NCBI GenBank assembly: GCA_033002965.1 | Contig: JAURVB010009784.1 | Coordinates: forward strand, 1-64,000 | DNA from: Piper betle | Lineage: Eukaryota > Streptophyta > Magnoliopsida > Piperales > Piperaceae | Reading direction: 5' to 3' | DNA: 64,000 bases | In this document: positions 35,737 to 47,995 of the stretch, piece by piece | Layout: each line of letters starts with the position of its first letter | Position numbering within the stretch: the stretch's first letter is position 1 | Translations under genes and position numbers: made by a program | Notes under the pieces: generated by a model | What the model was told of the DNA's origin: nothing | What the model saw: only the letters and a program-made list of their open reading frames with translations | The model's database searches: none

Positions 35737-37265
35737 ATTCTTACACCATTTCTGGTAATTCAATAGCATTATTAGATGTTATGATTATTTTTCTTTAGTT
35801 ATTTAGTTTATTTATTTATTTATTTATCTATTTTTTTGTTCGCCTCGTATCTTATTATTCAATTTTATTTAATAATGTTTTCTTGTAATGTATAACTATG
35901 ATATTATTATTATTCATGATTAATAAGTATTAAATTATTTGTTTAATTATTTATTCATTGAATTGTTATTTATTTATTTACTAACATGAGTATATTTTGA
36001 TATTTATTCCTGTTGACCCGTGTATTTATATAGTATAATTATATTATTATTTCGTGATTAGAGTAGTATTTATGTTTTTGTATTTATTATTTATCTAATT
36101 ATCTATGAGTGTATTTCCTTGTTTATTTATTTATTTATTATTTATTATTATTATGACTCGATTTATGTGCCACGTGTTTAGTTATAGGTTTGTTAGTAGT
36201 TTTCTTTATTAGAATGTATTGATGATATTAGCACACACTGCAAGCACACAATATTTATAGACATCAGTATTTTACTTAGCAATGGGTTTCAATGTAGGGT
36301 ATGGAGTCCGAGCTCGCCATAGATGTGCTTGGAGCTTGGACCACAGGTCCATACGATTCTCCCTTTCTTGATCTCTACTTGACTCCCTACATGTTGAGTT
36401 TAATCTTGTTTTAGATGTAGGATGACATCAGCGGCATTTTATCGGATCCCTCCAATGCCATGCCATTTAGCGCAGTTTTCTATACATCTTTAATAAAACT
36501 ACAAGGATGAGATCCCTTTATTAGTTTTCAAACTGAAGCTCAAGAACTATATGATACAAGCCTCTTCCCGAAACCTATTAAATGAGTATGCACATTTTTA
36601 CGAATTTTACAAATAAGAGAGTAAGCAATATGGAGATATGAATAAACTAGTATTCCTTCAAACCCTTAGGTAGTGTAGAGTATGTGGGTACTACGTAACG
36701 CAGCACAGTTCCAAAATTTGTGGCACTAACTTAACTATTCCTTTTGCTACTCGAGTACCATGGGAGGTGCAATATGGAGGATGTGAGGGCATAAGCATTG
36801 TATGTATGAATATTAATATTAGCCGCGAATCCACACTGACACTTGTTTAAGTATATTTCTTACCGCCCTATGTGTGGTAATTGTGAAGTTTTCTAAGTTT
36901 TTGTAGGTAATGGAATACCCATTTGCTAGTTTGTAATAGTTATTTTTTTGACCACTAATACTCATTACTGATGTTTTTCATATTATATGTTTATGTCTTG
37001 TAAATCCTGATTCGACTTTGGTGGGGGCACAGATAAACACTACACACACTTGAGCTCAACAGAGTGATTTTCTTTCTTACTTTTATTTATATTTGATGTG
37101 TTTTGACACATATTTAACAATGTCTTTCGTTCTCAGGATGCCAATTGGGTTGTTTTGATCTATTTTATCGATCAAGTCTTACCAACCAACAAGTTTAAAC
37201 ATGACTCTACTCAATCGTAATATTTATGATTTGGTTCTTAGGTGAACTGAAATTGGGGTCTTACA
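35737..37265 (+). repeat. B-family LTR, copy B2 (5' truncated)
   Basis: It matches 39613-40870 and 43449-43722 almost base for base from 'ACACCATTTCTGGTAATTCA' through the TTATTTA-rich part, 'GAGTCCGAGCTCGCCATAGA' and AATAAAACTAC to the end 'GTCTTACA'. The GC-rich 5' part is missing and C LTR sequence abuts it. Confidence 0.8.
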
Positions 37266-38980
37266 ATTGGTACCAGAGCCTTGTCTCGGTCGATTTTGTT
37301 CGACTTTTGTTTTGAGCCAAGTGTGTGGAGTTGTCCACAACCAAGCCGACACGTATTTCCTCTGGTATTTTCTCAGTATTTCAAATTGCGCGCGCAGTTA
37401 GACCTGAGCAATGAATGTTTCAGTGTTAATAGTTTGAGAAGTTATAAGATAGATATGAGATCATGATTTTAATAGATGTCAGGATCGATCTCACTGGAAT
37501 GTCATGATAAGCTCAGAGACATGCCTTTCCTTTTACCGTTCCAGAGATTTGGACGATATAAGAGAGTCCACATGCTCAGGTAGCTAAGGTTGAGTTGGAT
37601 GGTAACCAAGATTACCTAGAATTTTGGCAACCACATTGTAGCACATGCCCGTCTTTTGCATGTCACCATATTAGTCCTTCCCCTTGGGACATAATGTACC
37701 TTGTGAGGAAGTTATAAGAGATGTCACTAGTAGGGATCTTGGAGTAGCACATGAGCATGGACCATCAAGTGCCTTAAACAGATTTATTAGGCATAGTCCG
37801 AGGCCTACCATGGAAAACTTAGACCTTTAGATAGATCCTTGTGGATGGAGGATATGACTATGCTAGCAAATCCACTTAAGCACTTGGAACGCTTGGAGCA
37901 CAGTTGAGGGTTTGGGGAAGATGACAGTGGATAAGGTTGAGTAGTGAGGTGGATCTATAATCCCATGGACACTTCACCACCTCCCCCTTCCTCCACTAGT
38001 GTATGTTTGTTCTGACAGTATTATTAGCCACTCTTCGATAGATAGAAGCACTAACACTCCAAGGATGAGCAAGATTACCTTTGGCCACAAATTTAGAAGG
38101 TTGACCGGATTTCACTCAATCTACAAGGGCTAGATCAGTAATTTCAAGTGAGAGGCAGTCAGCTCATATTCGAGTAGTCACTCATGATTTCATGAGATAA
38201 GTGTGGGCTCAGCATTGGTTTGCCATCGTTCATGTCACCACCATGATCTGTACCCCCAGATTAGACACACATGGTTGGAAAACCTGAGCAGAATTAGTAG
38301 TAGCTACTTTTGAAGAGTCCAGTGTGGGCTCAACATTATCTTTCCATCGTACGTGTCAAGACTATGATCCAGACCCCTCCGGATCAGACGTGCATGGTTG
38401 GATAACCTGAGTTGAGTTAATAGCAGCTACCTCTATGAAGATAGACACATGGAGATAAACACATCAGATATAGTAATGGCTTCACAACGTACATGATCAG
38501 GATCAGGCTCAGCACTTGGATTGCACAACCGTCGTCCGAGTAGCACAACTGTCGTCCGAGTTACACAACTACCGTCTAAGTAGCACAACTATCATCTTTA
38601 ATGTACAACCACCATCTGAGTTGCCCAACCACCAACTGTGATGCACTACCACCGACCTAATAGCACTACCGCCATCCTTGTTGGCCAACCACCGACCAAA
38701 TAGCACTACCACATTCCGAGTGAGTAGTTATAGTGAAAGCAAAGGCCAAATAGTTACCTCACCCTACAGGAGGACAACTACCTGAGGATGTTCTTAACTT
38801 TGCACAGAGACCACATGTAACAACATTTAGAGTAGAGTTGGGTTAGTGATTGATGACAAAATATAGCTACGGTAACATCATCCAGGTGGAGGAAAGTTAG
38901 GCGCACTTGAATTATTTGGATGTGATGACGAATGATTGACTTAACCAGCCATCTTGCATACCATCACTTTGACCTGACAT
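37266..38980 (+). mobile_element. B-family internal region, copy B2 (non-coding)
   Basis: It starts ATTGGTACCAGAGCC, a near-perfect initiator-Met primer-binding site. The sequence aligns with 8813-9865 and then with 17010-17440. No gag or pol is visible. A repeat at 38525-38720 ends in 'AGTTACCTCACCCTACAGG', also at 17200. It joins LTR sequence at about 38980 without a polypurine tract. Confidence 0.7.
38525..38720 (+). repeat. ~20-bp tandem repeat (GTAGCACAACTGTCGTCCGA type)
   Basis: About ten imperfect units. The homologous site at 17019-17165 has fewer. Confidence 0.8.
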
Positions 38981-40842
38981 CCTTCGTCGAAATCTTCCTT
39001 TTGAGACAAACACCGACCTCCGTCATGGCCGCAATCAATGCCGGTGACTCACACTTACTCGGTGGCTTTTGTATTGTTTTCGGGCATTTTCCGGCCAGAG
39101 ACCGCCGACCATCAACCCATATAGCTTCCTCACTCAACGGCCAATCTTTTTTGACCATCCATGACCATCGTCAAGGCTGAGATCACTGCTGGCAATGATA
39201 CCGGCTACTTTCAAGCTGTTTTCCGGCCTGTCAATGCTTGAACTCTGCTGATTGCCACCACCATCATTACCCTTGTCCCCCTTGCCGTCGATCCCGACAG
39301 GCGGCGACCCTAGCCGTTGATCCCAACCACCAGCGACCCTAGCCGTGCCATCATCAGCATTTTTCAGCGACGATACCAGCCATCCTGTCTAACCCGTTTG
39401 CCTACGCTCGCGTCCGCCTACCCGAATTCGCATCCATGTAGCCATGCCGAAGTCCACTAGTTTGAGCCTGTCTCCCTGTTTGTGTCCATCAATTCAGTCC
39501 AACCCAGCCGACCAACCCAGCAGTTTGTTTAACCCAAACCAAGTTGACTCGACCCAACTCAGTTCTGTAAGCTCAATTGACCCGGTTTAGTCATTTTCGG
39601 ACCATTTTCGTCTGTTCTTGCACCATTTTTGATAATTTGATAGCATTATTGGATGTTATGATTATTTTTCTTTAGTTATTGTTTTATTTATTTATTTATT
39701 TATCTATTTGTTTGTTCGCTTGTAACTTATTATTTATTTTTATTTAATAATGTATTCTTGATTGTATAACTATGATATTATTATCATTCATGATTAATGA
39801 GTATTAACTATTTGTTTATTTATTTATTTATTGAATTATTATTTATTTATTTACTAACACGAGTATATCATGATATTTATTCGTGTTGACCCGTGTATTT
39901 ATATAGTATAATTATATTATTATTTTGTGATTAGAGTAGTATTTATGTTCATGTATTTATTCTTTATCTAATTATCTTTGAGTGTGTTTCCTTGTTTATT
40001 TATTTATTTCTTATTTATTATTATTATTATGTTTTGATTTATGTGCCATGTGTTTAGTTATAGGTTTGTCAGTATAGTTTTCTTTACTAGGATGTATTGA
40101 TGATATTAGCACACACTGCGAGCACACATTATATATAGACATCAGTATTTTACTTAGTAGTGGGTTTCAATGTAGGGTATGGAGTCCGAGCTTGCCATAG
40201 ATGTGCGTGGAGTTTGGACCACAGGTCCATAGGATTCTCCCTTTCTTGATCTCTGCTTGACTCCCTATATGTTGAGTTTAATCTTGTTTTAGATGTAGGA
40301 TGACATCAGCAGCATTTTATCGGATCCCTCCGATGTCATACCATTTAACATTGTTTTCTTCACATCTTTAATAAAACTACGAGGATGAGAACCCTTATTA
40401 GTTTTCAAACTGAAGCTCAAGAACTATATGATACAAGCCTCTTCCCTAAACCTATTATATATGTATGCGCATTTTTACGAATTTCATTAATAAGAGAGTA
40501 AGCGGTATGGAGATAGACTACGCTAGTACTCCTTCAAACCCTAACGTAGTGCGGAGTATGAGGGTACTACGTAATGTAGCACAGTTCCAAAATTTGTTGC
40601 ACTAACTTAACCATTCCATTTGCCACTTGAGTACCATGGCAGGTGAATGTGGAGGATGTAAGGGCATAAGTATTGTTTGTATGAATATTAATATAAGCCG
40701 TGCATGTGCACCAACACATGTTTAAATATGTTTGCTTACCGCCTAGTGTGAGGAAATTGTGAAGTTTTCTAAGTTTCTGTCCCATTTACCAGTTTGTAAT
40801 AGTTATTTTGGTGACCAGTAACATTCATTTCTAATGTTTTTC

Positions 40843-40880
<38 letters not shown>

Positions 40881-41208
40881 AACGACCCGCCATTTTTCAC
40901 AACATTATGTGCCTATCTAGCTAGGTGTTACTCATAATTTAGCAAATATGTCTAGCATTTCTAACAAACACATATATAAAGATCCCACAGTCTTGGACCG
41001 TTTCCCAGTAGCCACACTTATTTCTCAAATAAATAAAAAAGGAGTCCCCATATTTATTTTGCTCCATGCTCTGGTTGTCAATCACCTAATTTCATATCTG
41101 CACACCTGCGGAGGCAATTCTGCGTTAGTGATTACAACACTAAGTAGTATAATAGATAAAACAAGTCAAGTACATTCCACTATTTCCCTATGTTCATTTT
41201 AATATGCG

Positions 41209-41850
41209 GTGGAGAGATTCCGCTATACTCCAAAACAATGCGGAGGAGGTATCCGCTGTGATCCGCACACCTCGGCCGTAGCCCTTTTGTGGGGAGGCTA
41301 CCACTACCATCTCCAGTGCCAGTGCCTCGCACACCCGGCCGTAGCCTTTTTGTGGGGAAGCTATCACTGCACTCAGGTGATTGCTACGCCCCGTTTGTGG
41401 GGAAGCTCTCACTACCAAGTCTAGTGCCAGTGCCTCACACACCCGGCCGTTGCCTTTTTATGGGGAGGCTATCACTGCACTCTAGTGCCAGTGCCTTGCA
41501 CACCCCGGCCGTAGCCTTTTATGGGGAGGCTATCACTGCACTCAGGTGATTGCTACGCCCCGTTTGTGGGGAAGCTCTCACTGCCAACTCTAGTGCCAGT
41601 GCCTCACACACCCCGGCCATAGCCTTTTTCATGGGGAGGCTATCACTGCACTCAGGTGATTGCTACGCCCCGTTTGTGGGGAAGCTCTCACTACCAATTC
41701 TAGTGCCAGCGCCTCACACAGCCCGGCCGTAGCCTTTTTATGGGGAGGCTATCACTGCACTCCAGTGCGATGGAGGAATCGCTGTGCCTCGCTCACCTCG
41801 GCCATAGCCTTTTTATGGGGCGGCTATCACCACTCCAAAACAGTGTCGAT
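41209..41850 (-). repeat. ~55/110-bp tandem repeats in the C LTR
   Basis: Units combine 'GCCGTAGCCTTTTTATGGGG', 'AGGCTATCACTGCACTCAGG', 'TGCTACGCCCCGTTTGTGGG' and 'AGTGCCAGTGCCTCACAC'. The same units appear at 51190-51790, 55225-55490 and 56200-56680. Frames read through them (GEALTANSSASASHTP-like) are repeat artefacts. Confidence 0.9.
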
Positions 41851-43113
41851 GCATTACACAATTTACGCACATAATATGACCCCGTGTCGGACTGAGTCTA
41901 TTCTTTGACCCTGGTTGCACTCGGTGCATGTTGGTCGAATCTGGGCTCAGGCCGACCTAGGCTACCAACAAGGAAAGTACGATGTTCTACCTATTATACG
42001 TACCTAACTTGTGATTTCATCTGATTGTAATCCGCTAACCCTAATCTGAATGAGGGCATAAAATTATACATTAGTATAATTTTATTTGCATGAACCTACA
42101 TGCAACTACATGACTAGTATAACCATCCATTTTGAAGATATAAAATATATCATGATGGACTTCATTAATTATTTAATTTCCAGTAAATCCAATGATAATT
42201 TATTATCAATGTGATATAATCAATTAAGTCCCTTTTTTCACATTTCCAATTAAATATCCCAAATAAAACCTTCATTTACCAGTTAATAATTTAATTATTA
42301 AGCATACTCAATACTTAATTACTAGTATTAGTATATTCTTTAACTAATTTGTATTATCCTAATTTAAGGATGTCACTAGTACAGTTATTTGTAATTTATT
42401 TTTAACTCGACCGTATCGAGTCATCCCATATTTACAAAACTGCCATTCTTCTTCCCCGACATCCTTCTCTTTCCTTCCACCCAATTTCAGACCCCATCTT
42501 CTATCTACCCCACTGATCCGATTGGAAAACCCCAAAGATCCAATCTTTATCCGCTGCTATCTCATGGAACTCGGACTACACCCTACATAGGGACCTTAAT
42601 TTCACCATTCATGGTGGCCGACCAGCAGCCATGGCAACCATGTCCTGCCCCATCAAGGTGACGACCAGCACCACCCTAGGTGACGGCCAGTCTGCACTTT
42701 CCATGGCGGATCCATGTCTGGCCAGCAACACCACCCATGGCAACACCGAACTGTTCTCCCCTCGGATTTCAGACCTGTGTGCCTCCTCGACGGTCTGTTT
42801 TGGCCCTCCAAGGTGACTCCATCCGGCCAGCATCACCATCGGGAGCAATTCCCACCTCCAGCACGTCAACCCCGCACCATGGAAGGAAACATGGCATGGT
42901 TGCTGCTGGAAAACAGCAGGACGTCCTCCTGGTTTTCTTCTTCCCTTGTTGATTTCTCATTTAATTCTTATGTTTATCATGTTTATGATTTATGCAACAT
43001 GTGTATGCATGCAACAAAAGAAAAAGAAAGGAAAGGAAGAAGAATTACCCGAGCGAAGGAGGAAGCCGGCGTCTGTCTGAAGAGAAATTATGTGGATGAC
43101 GCCCTCCCCTTCT

Positions 43114-43122
43114 CTTTATATA
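43114..43122 (-). promoter_or_regulatory. TATA box of the C LTR
   Basis: TATATAAAG on the minus strand is followed by 'AGAAGGGGAGGGCG'. It is the best-preserved TATA box in the C LTRs. Confidence 0.65.
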
Positions 43123-43405
43123 ATGTCATGAAGGCTAGGGTTTGTGAAAACTTACTTCGCCCGTATTTCACTTAATCGAGTAACCGGGTAATCGATATGA
43201 TTCACTTTATTGTTTAAACGGTTTGATTCCGCTTGACCGATTAAACAATAATTAATCGGTTAAAATACTTTTCACTTAACCGGGTAATTCACAGTTAACC
43301 GGTTGACGGTAAATAATTTGTATGGAAAATATTTTTTCCAACATTCGATCCCACCGCGACGAACGTAATTATTATTATTATTATTATTATTATTTTCCGG
43401 GTCTT

Positions 43406-43452
<47 letters not shown>

Positions 43453-43722
43453 GTCTTATAAATCCTGAGTTGACTTTGGTGGGAAGACAGATAAACAGTA
43501 TAACACTTGAGCTCAGAGGAGTGATTTTCTTTCTTACTTTTATCCATATTTGATGTGTTTTGATGCATATTGAACAATGTCTTTCGTTCTCATGATGCCA
43601 ATTGGGTTGTTTTGATCTATTTTATCTTTTGAGTCTTACCGACTAACAAGTTTAAACATGACTCTACTCGATCATAATATTTATGATTTGGTTCTTAGGT
43701 GAACTGAAATTGAGGTCTTACA

Positions 43723-44108
43723 ATTTGTACCAGAGCCTTGTCTCAGTCGATTTTGTTGGACTTTTGTTTTGAGCCAAGTGTGTGGAGTTGTCCTCAGCCA
43801 AACTGACAGGTATTTCCTTCGGTATATTCTCAGTATTTTGAATTGCGCACTCAATTAGACCTGAGCAATGCATTTTTCAATGTTTACTGTTTGAGAAGTT
43901 ATAAGATGGATATGAGATCATGATTTTAATAATAGATGTAAGGATGGATCTCACTATAATGTCATGATAAGCTCAGAGACATGCCTTTCCTTTTACCATG
44001 CCAGAGATCTGGACGATGTAAGAGTGTCAACATGCTCAGGTAGCTGAGGTTGAGTTGGATGGAGATGAAGATTACCTAGAATTTTGGTGACCACACTCTA
44101 GCACTTGC
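43723..44108 (+). mobile_element. B-family internal fragment, cut by element D
   Basis: It starts ATTTGTACCAGAGCC, a primer-site remnant, and matches 37266-37645. It stops at 'TAGCACTTGC', where the D LTR begins. Confidence 0.7.
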
Positions 44109-46355
44109 TGTAAAACCTGTGACTTGAGTCAGAGTTTTACGCACTGAACCAGTCGGTTCAACCGTTGGTTCGAGTCAAGTCAGTTTTATGAACCACGTAC
44201 TGAGTCGAGGCCAGCTGTGAGTTTTGAACGATGAGAGTTAGGTGTACCTGAATAGATGATGATAACGTCGAGAAGATGGTGAGAAATGAGTTATCAGAAT
44301 ACATGAAAGTATGCAGTATTTTTCTCTTTATATGTTGGATCGTAGATATAGTTTTAGGCCGAATAACGCATTAGGACGCGTTGGATCATATTCGGGTGGG
44401 TTATTAGTTATAGAGCATGTCATTAGGATGTTGTTGTGTTTGTTTATTTTATAGGATTTTCCCATATTTTTCTAGAATTTTTTTTTTAAGATTTATTACG
44501 AACTAGTTATTATTTTGACTCGAGTACGAATTAAGTTAATACTTATTTACGAGTTTTCCATTGATGGTGTTTTTCTCCCTCCCGACACCTTCCCCCTCCC
44601 AAAACCCTACCGCCGCCCATTGTGTGTGTCGCCGTCACCGCCACCGATGCTGCATTGTCGCCGAACAATGCCACCCCACCTTGCCGTGTCGTCACCATGC
44701 GGCCCCAACCATCCTCGGCCACCACCTCGCCGCCATGACGCCGGAATCGCCTGACAAGCCGAGACGCTCCCCTTGTCGATTTACCGCCGTCCAGGCTGCA
44801 CCGTCGCCACTGTGACCCCGACGACCACCCCCTTGACCTCCCGACGTTTCCCCCTTACCTAGCGCTGCCGTCAAAGCCAATCATGGGCCTGATTAGAACG
44901 ACCGACCGCCCCGACCGAACCTCGACGCCGCCGCGGGCTGTCATCGCCGCCATGGCCATCCTTGCTATCACCACCATTGGGACTGAGCTCGTCGAGCTGG
45001 TGCTAACCCTTACCCTTATTACCCCTCCAGAACAATGGCTGGAAAACCGCCGGGACAGTGGCAAAAAAACTGCCGAAAACTGGATTCACCAAAATTCATC
45101 GGAAATACCTGATCTTCCGCCGAATCCCTCCGATCAAACCCTATCAAACTTCGGACGCCATAGGGTGCCTAATTTGAGCCACGAATCCCGCAAGTTATAA
45201 TTTATTTTAACTTAATTATTTAAAAGTATTGATTATTAGAATTGCATGCTAGGATTGGTGAATTGCATGTTAAAATTTTATATATATATATATATATATG
45301 TAGAATTGATTAAGGATAAAATATGAAATTTGTTTGATTGAGTGGTGTTAAAAATTGAGGCAAAGAAACTAATTAGGGTAACTAGGTAATGATCATGATC
45401 TAATGCAAACTAGCCTAAGTAGACTTGCTAGAATTGATGTATGTTGATGTGTGTTGATTGATGCGTGATGGATGTATGTGTGATATAGGATGTATGACTG
45501 CATCATGAGCGGGCGTTAGGAACGAGGACACGCTTGGAGCTTCTAACAAGTCCATTTAGGACTCGTTCTCTGTTTTATGCTATTCTATTTTGTATTTGAT
45601 TTATCATGTGAAAGATGAGTTAAGTGGCATTTTATCGAATCCCACTTAACTTGGGCCATTTAATCAACAGTTTTTTCTCGGATTAATAACCCTCAAGGAT
45701 GAGATCCCTCAAGTCAGTTTTTGAAATTAAGATCCAGCACAAGTTGCCTTCGGGCCTATTGTATAAATCCCAACCCAGGCCTACATATGCATAGTTTTCG
45801 CATTTTCAGTGAGAGATGGAATGACTAGTATACTGACGGCCCGCCTTCAGATAGGGTGTATACTCGGAAGAGTGGGCTTTGGAGCTGGGGAGAACCCACT
45901 TCGTTCCTGAAGGATCCGGGCAACTCCACCTTTGAGTTCCTGCGAAACCAGAGAAGTGCGGAGGTTTACGGGTAGTACAATGCAGCGCATGTCTAGACTT
46001 GCAGGTTCAAAGGGCACCAAAGGCAACTGCCTGAGAGTGCTCGACCTTCGTGTTCAAGGCCAGGAGTAATATGGAAGATGCAGAGGGCCGAAAGGAATGA
46101 GATTTGATGCGAGAAGCAATAGAGAACTGGCCAAGGTATGAGAATGAGAAAGAAAGGGGAACGTTGTCAACCCGATGGCGACGGCTCCTATATATGCCCT
46201 GATGAGAGTTCTTGAGGAAGTATATGGTTTTGATTCAATAGGAGAGTTGGCTCTCTTGTGCCAGATTGATATTAGTTGTTTCCTGGGCCGGTAACACTCG
46301 TTACTGATGGTTTTTTTATATATATGTAGGTGAGAAATGCAAGGGATGAAAGTTG
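44109..46355 (+). repeat. 5' LTR of element D
   Basis: It starts TGTAAAACCTGTGACTTGAG, matching the 3' LTR start at 62389. 'TTTTGACTCGAGTACGAATT' lies at 44513-44532, followed by a GC-rich leader (44575-45190) and an AT-rich body. From 45610 comes the block shared with B and G LTRs ('TTTTATCGAATCCC', 'AAGGATGAGATCCCTCAA'). It stops at about 46355, cut by the reverse C3 element. Confidence 0.75.
44575..45190 (+). other. GC-rich leader of the D LTR (no recognised gene)
   Basis: Open frames of 60-105 codons occur on both strands (44515-44754, 44561-44815, 44883-45200). None shows a known domain. They overlap each other and lie where other LTRs here also have a GC-rich leader. Confidence 0.5.
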
Positions 46356-46450
46356 TTCAATATTATTATTATTTTTTTCCGGGTCTTTACAATCTCCCCA
46401 ACTTATTTTTTTCCGGGTCTTTTTTCGGGTCTTTACAATTACACGGATTT
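46356..46450 (-). repeat. Remnant 3' LTR end of C3 with local duplications
   Basis: The polypurine tract and the LTR start are present, reversed, as 'CCGGGTCTTTACAATCTCCC' ending in 'CAACTT'. Next to them 'CCGGGTCTTT' and 'CGGGTCTTTACAATTACACGG' (the latter overlapping pol-end sequence) form two further partial copies of the same motif. The remaining LTR is lost at 46355. Confidence 0.7.
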
Positions 46451-47374
46451 TATGCTACAAACAGGCTAGGATATTTTCTGGTCATTTCCTCATCAGTCTC
46501 CCATGTAGCTTCTTCTGATCCCTGATTTCTCCATAATACCTTTACCAAAGGGATCTCCTTGTTACGGAGTGTCTTTGTTTCCCTTGCCAAGATGCGAATC
46601 GGTTTTTCCTCGTAGGTTAAATCCAATTGTAGCTCGAAATCTGCAAAATTTATGATAATGTGATTCTCAACTCGTACATATTTCTTTAGCATTGACACAT
46701 GAAAGACATTGTGTACACCATCCAGGCTTGGTGGTAATGCTAATCTATATGCACAACTTCCGATTCGATCCAAAATTGGAAATGGTCCTATGAATCTTGG
46801 CTTCAACTTCCCTGATGTTCTAAATCTGATCACTCCCTTTTTAGGTGAGGTCTTAAGGTAGACGAACTCCCCTACTTGAAATTCTAAGTCCTTCCTTCGA
46901 GTATCAGCATAACTTTTCTGCCAATCCTGAGCTGCCTTAAGCCTTTGCTGAATGAATTGCACCTTTTCAGCTGCTTCTCTCACCATCTCTGGCCCGACTA
47001 TAACCATCTCTGTAGACTCTAACCAGCATGATGGAGATCGACAAGGCCTACCGTATAATGCTTCAAATGGTGCCATTCCTATATTGGCTTGGTGTTTCTC
47101 CAATCTCCTCCCCAGTCGAGGATGGAAGCTCTTAACAAATCCTCCAAGGTTTGATTGGTCCCCTCACTATGACCATCGGTTTGGGGGTGATATGCTGTAC
47201 TTAAACTTGATTTGGGTCGCCATAGCTTTTTGGAAAACTTCCCAAAAATGTGACGTGAATAGGGGATCTCTATCAGAGACTATCTCCTTTGGAATTCCAT
47301 GCAGCCTGACAATGTTATTTATGTACAGTTCTGCTAAGTATTCCGTCGTCCTTGTTGATTTTGTGGGAATAAAG
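46450..47374 (-). pseudogene. C3 integrase core and C-terminal remnant
   Basis: On the minus strand the catalytic core resumes right after the insertion: 'IPTKSTRT', 'LHGIPKEIVSDRDPLFTSHFW' in shortened form (SDRDPLFTSHFW carries the second catalytic Asp), then frameshifts. The continuous frame 47103-46450 holds the C-terminal region: [76 protein letters not shown] and EEATWETDEEM. The last part is a chromodomain-like tail. A short deletion removed 'LALAEFTYNNSY'-type sequence before ANIGMAPF. It is close to the copy at 48548-49261. Confidence 0.9.
47370..47374 (+). other. Left target-site duplication TAAAG
   Basis: TAAAG immediately precedes the TRIM LTR start TGTGAG. The identical pentamer follows the unit at 52164-52168. 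The integrase reading of C3 is continuous across the two sites. Confidence 0.9.
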
Positions 47375-47528
47375 TGTGAGATCCCTCAACTTAGTCCCAC
47401 ATCTAATACCTACTGGGAGAAGATCCTGTTTATAAGTGAGAATGGGCTATAGATCTTTAACTTTCGGGGTACCCATTTTAAAGAAATGACTTAGCCCATT
47501 ACATTGCACTTTGGGCTGGGTCATTACA
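47375..47528 (+). repeat. TRIM LTR, copy 1
   Basis: TGTGAGATCCCTCAACTTAG to GGGTCATTACA, 154 bp. It differs from copy 3 at about six positions by eye. The 'CCCACATC' near the start is typical of plant TRIM and SMART elements. Confidence 0.85.
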
Positions 47529-47684
47529 AATGGTATCAGAGCAACCTGGTTCCGTGTTAGATGGTGGGCTGGACTAGGGACGTTGGCTAGGCTGCTGGTC
47601 ACGGGCCAGAAAGGTCGTGGGCTGGGGCTAGCAACGGGCCAAGTATAGGCATTTCGTGGACAAAATTTCCTAAGGTGGGTGGAT
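47529..47684 (+). mobile_element. TRIM internal segment 1
   Basis: It begins AATGGTATCAGAGCAACCTG, a primer-binding site for initiator-Met tRNA, and ends TAAGGTGGGTGGAT, a polypurine tract. At 156 bp it cannot encode a protein. Confidence 0.85.
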
Positions 47685-47839
47685 TGTGAGATCCCTCAAC
47701 TTAGTCCCACATCTAATACCTACTGGGAGAAGATCCTGTTTATAAGTGGGAATGGACTATAGATCTTTAACTTTCGGGTTAACCATTTTAAAGAAATGAC
47801 TTAGGCCCATTACGTTGCACTTTGGGCTGGGTCGTTACA
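47685..47839 (+). repeat. TRIM LTR, copy 2
   Basis: 155 bp, TGTGAG to GGGTCGTTACA. It has a few private differences ('CGGGTTAACC' where copies 1 and 3 read 'GGGGTACCC'). Confidence 0.85.
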
Positions 47840-47995
47840 AGTGGTATCAGAGCAACCTGGTTTCGTGTTAGATGGTGGCCTAGACTAGGGATGTTAGTTA
47901 GGCTACTGGTCATGGGCCAGAAAGGTTGTGGGCTGGGGCTAGCAACGGGCCAAGTATAGGCATTTCGGGGATGAAATTTCCTAAGGTGGGTGGAT
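47840..47995 (+). mobile_element. TRIM internal segment 2
   Basis: The primer-binding site (AGTGGTATCAGAGCAACC) and polypurine tract are preserved. 'GCATTTCGGGGATGAAATTT' recalls the 'TTTCGGGGACGAAAT' found before the C LTR at 49350. Confidence 0.85.

Larger units (their letters stand above)
40878..43409 (-). mobile_element. C-family solo LTR, reverse, inside B3
   Basis: On the + strand it starts TGTAACGACCCGCCATTTTT and ends CCGGGTCTTTACA, 2532 bp. It is flanked on both sides by TATAT within an (AT)n run, so the target duplication is plausible but not diagnostic. On the minus strand it has U3 with repeated CCGGTTAA motifs (43150-43320), a TATA box, a GC-rich leader (42430-42960), conserved block 2 (41880-41965), a tandem array (41209-41850) and conserved block 1 (40975-41185). 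Confidence 0.85.
38981..43722 (+). repeat. B-family LTR, copy B3, split by a reverse C LTR
   Basis: The body is 38981-40877 plus 43410-43722. It begins with a GC-rich leader (38990-39460) that is absent from the other B copies here, and then follows B2 closely. It ends 'GAGGTCTTACA' and is followed by a primer-binding site. The frame 38932-39180 lies in the leader and shows no domain. Confidence 0.75.

Noticed and set aside
42609..43175. Frames up to 153 codons with Cys and Ser, possibly a captured host exon
   Set aside because: The other copy of this LTR (50000-50740) does not keep the frame and no family is recognisable. A pyrimidine tract ending in CAG at 42490 is suggestive of a splice site but not enough.
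43360..43448. (ATT)n and (AT)n runs as a possible matrix attachment or origin signal
   Set aside because: They are simple microsatellites at an LTR end and at an insertion site. Nothing else supports such a role.
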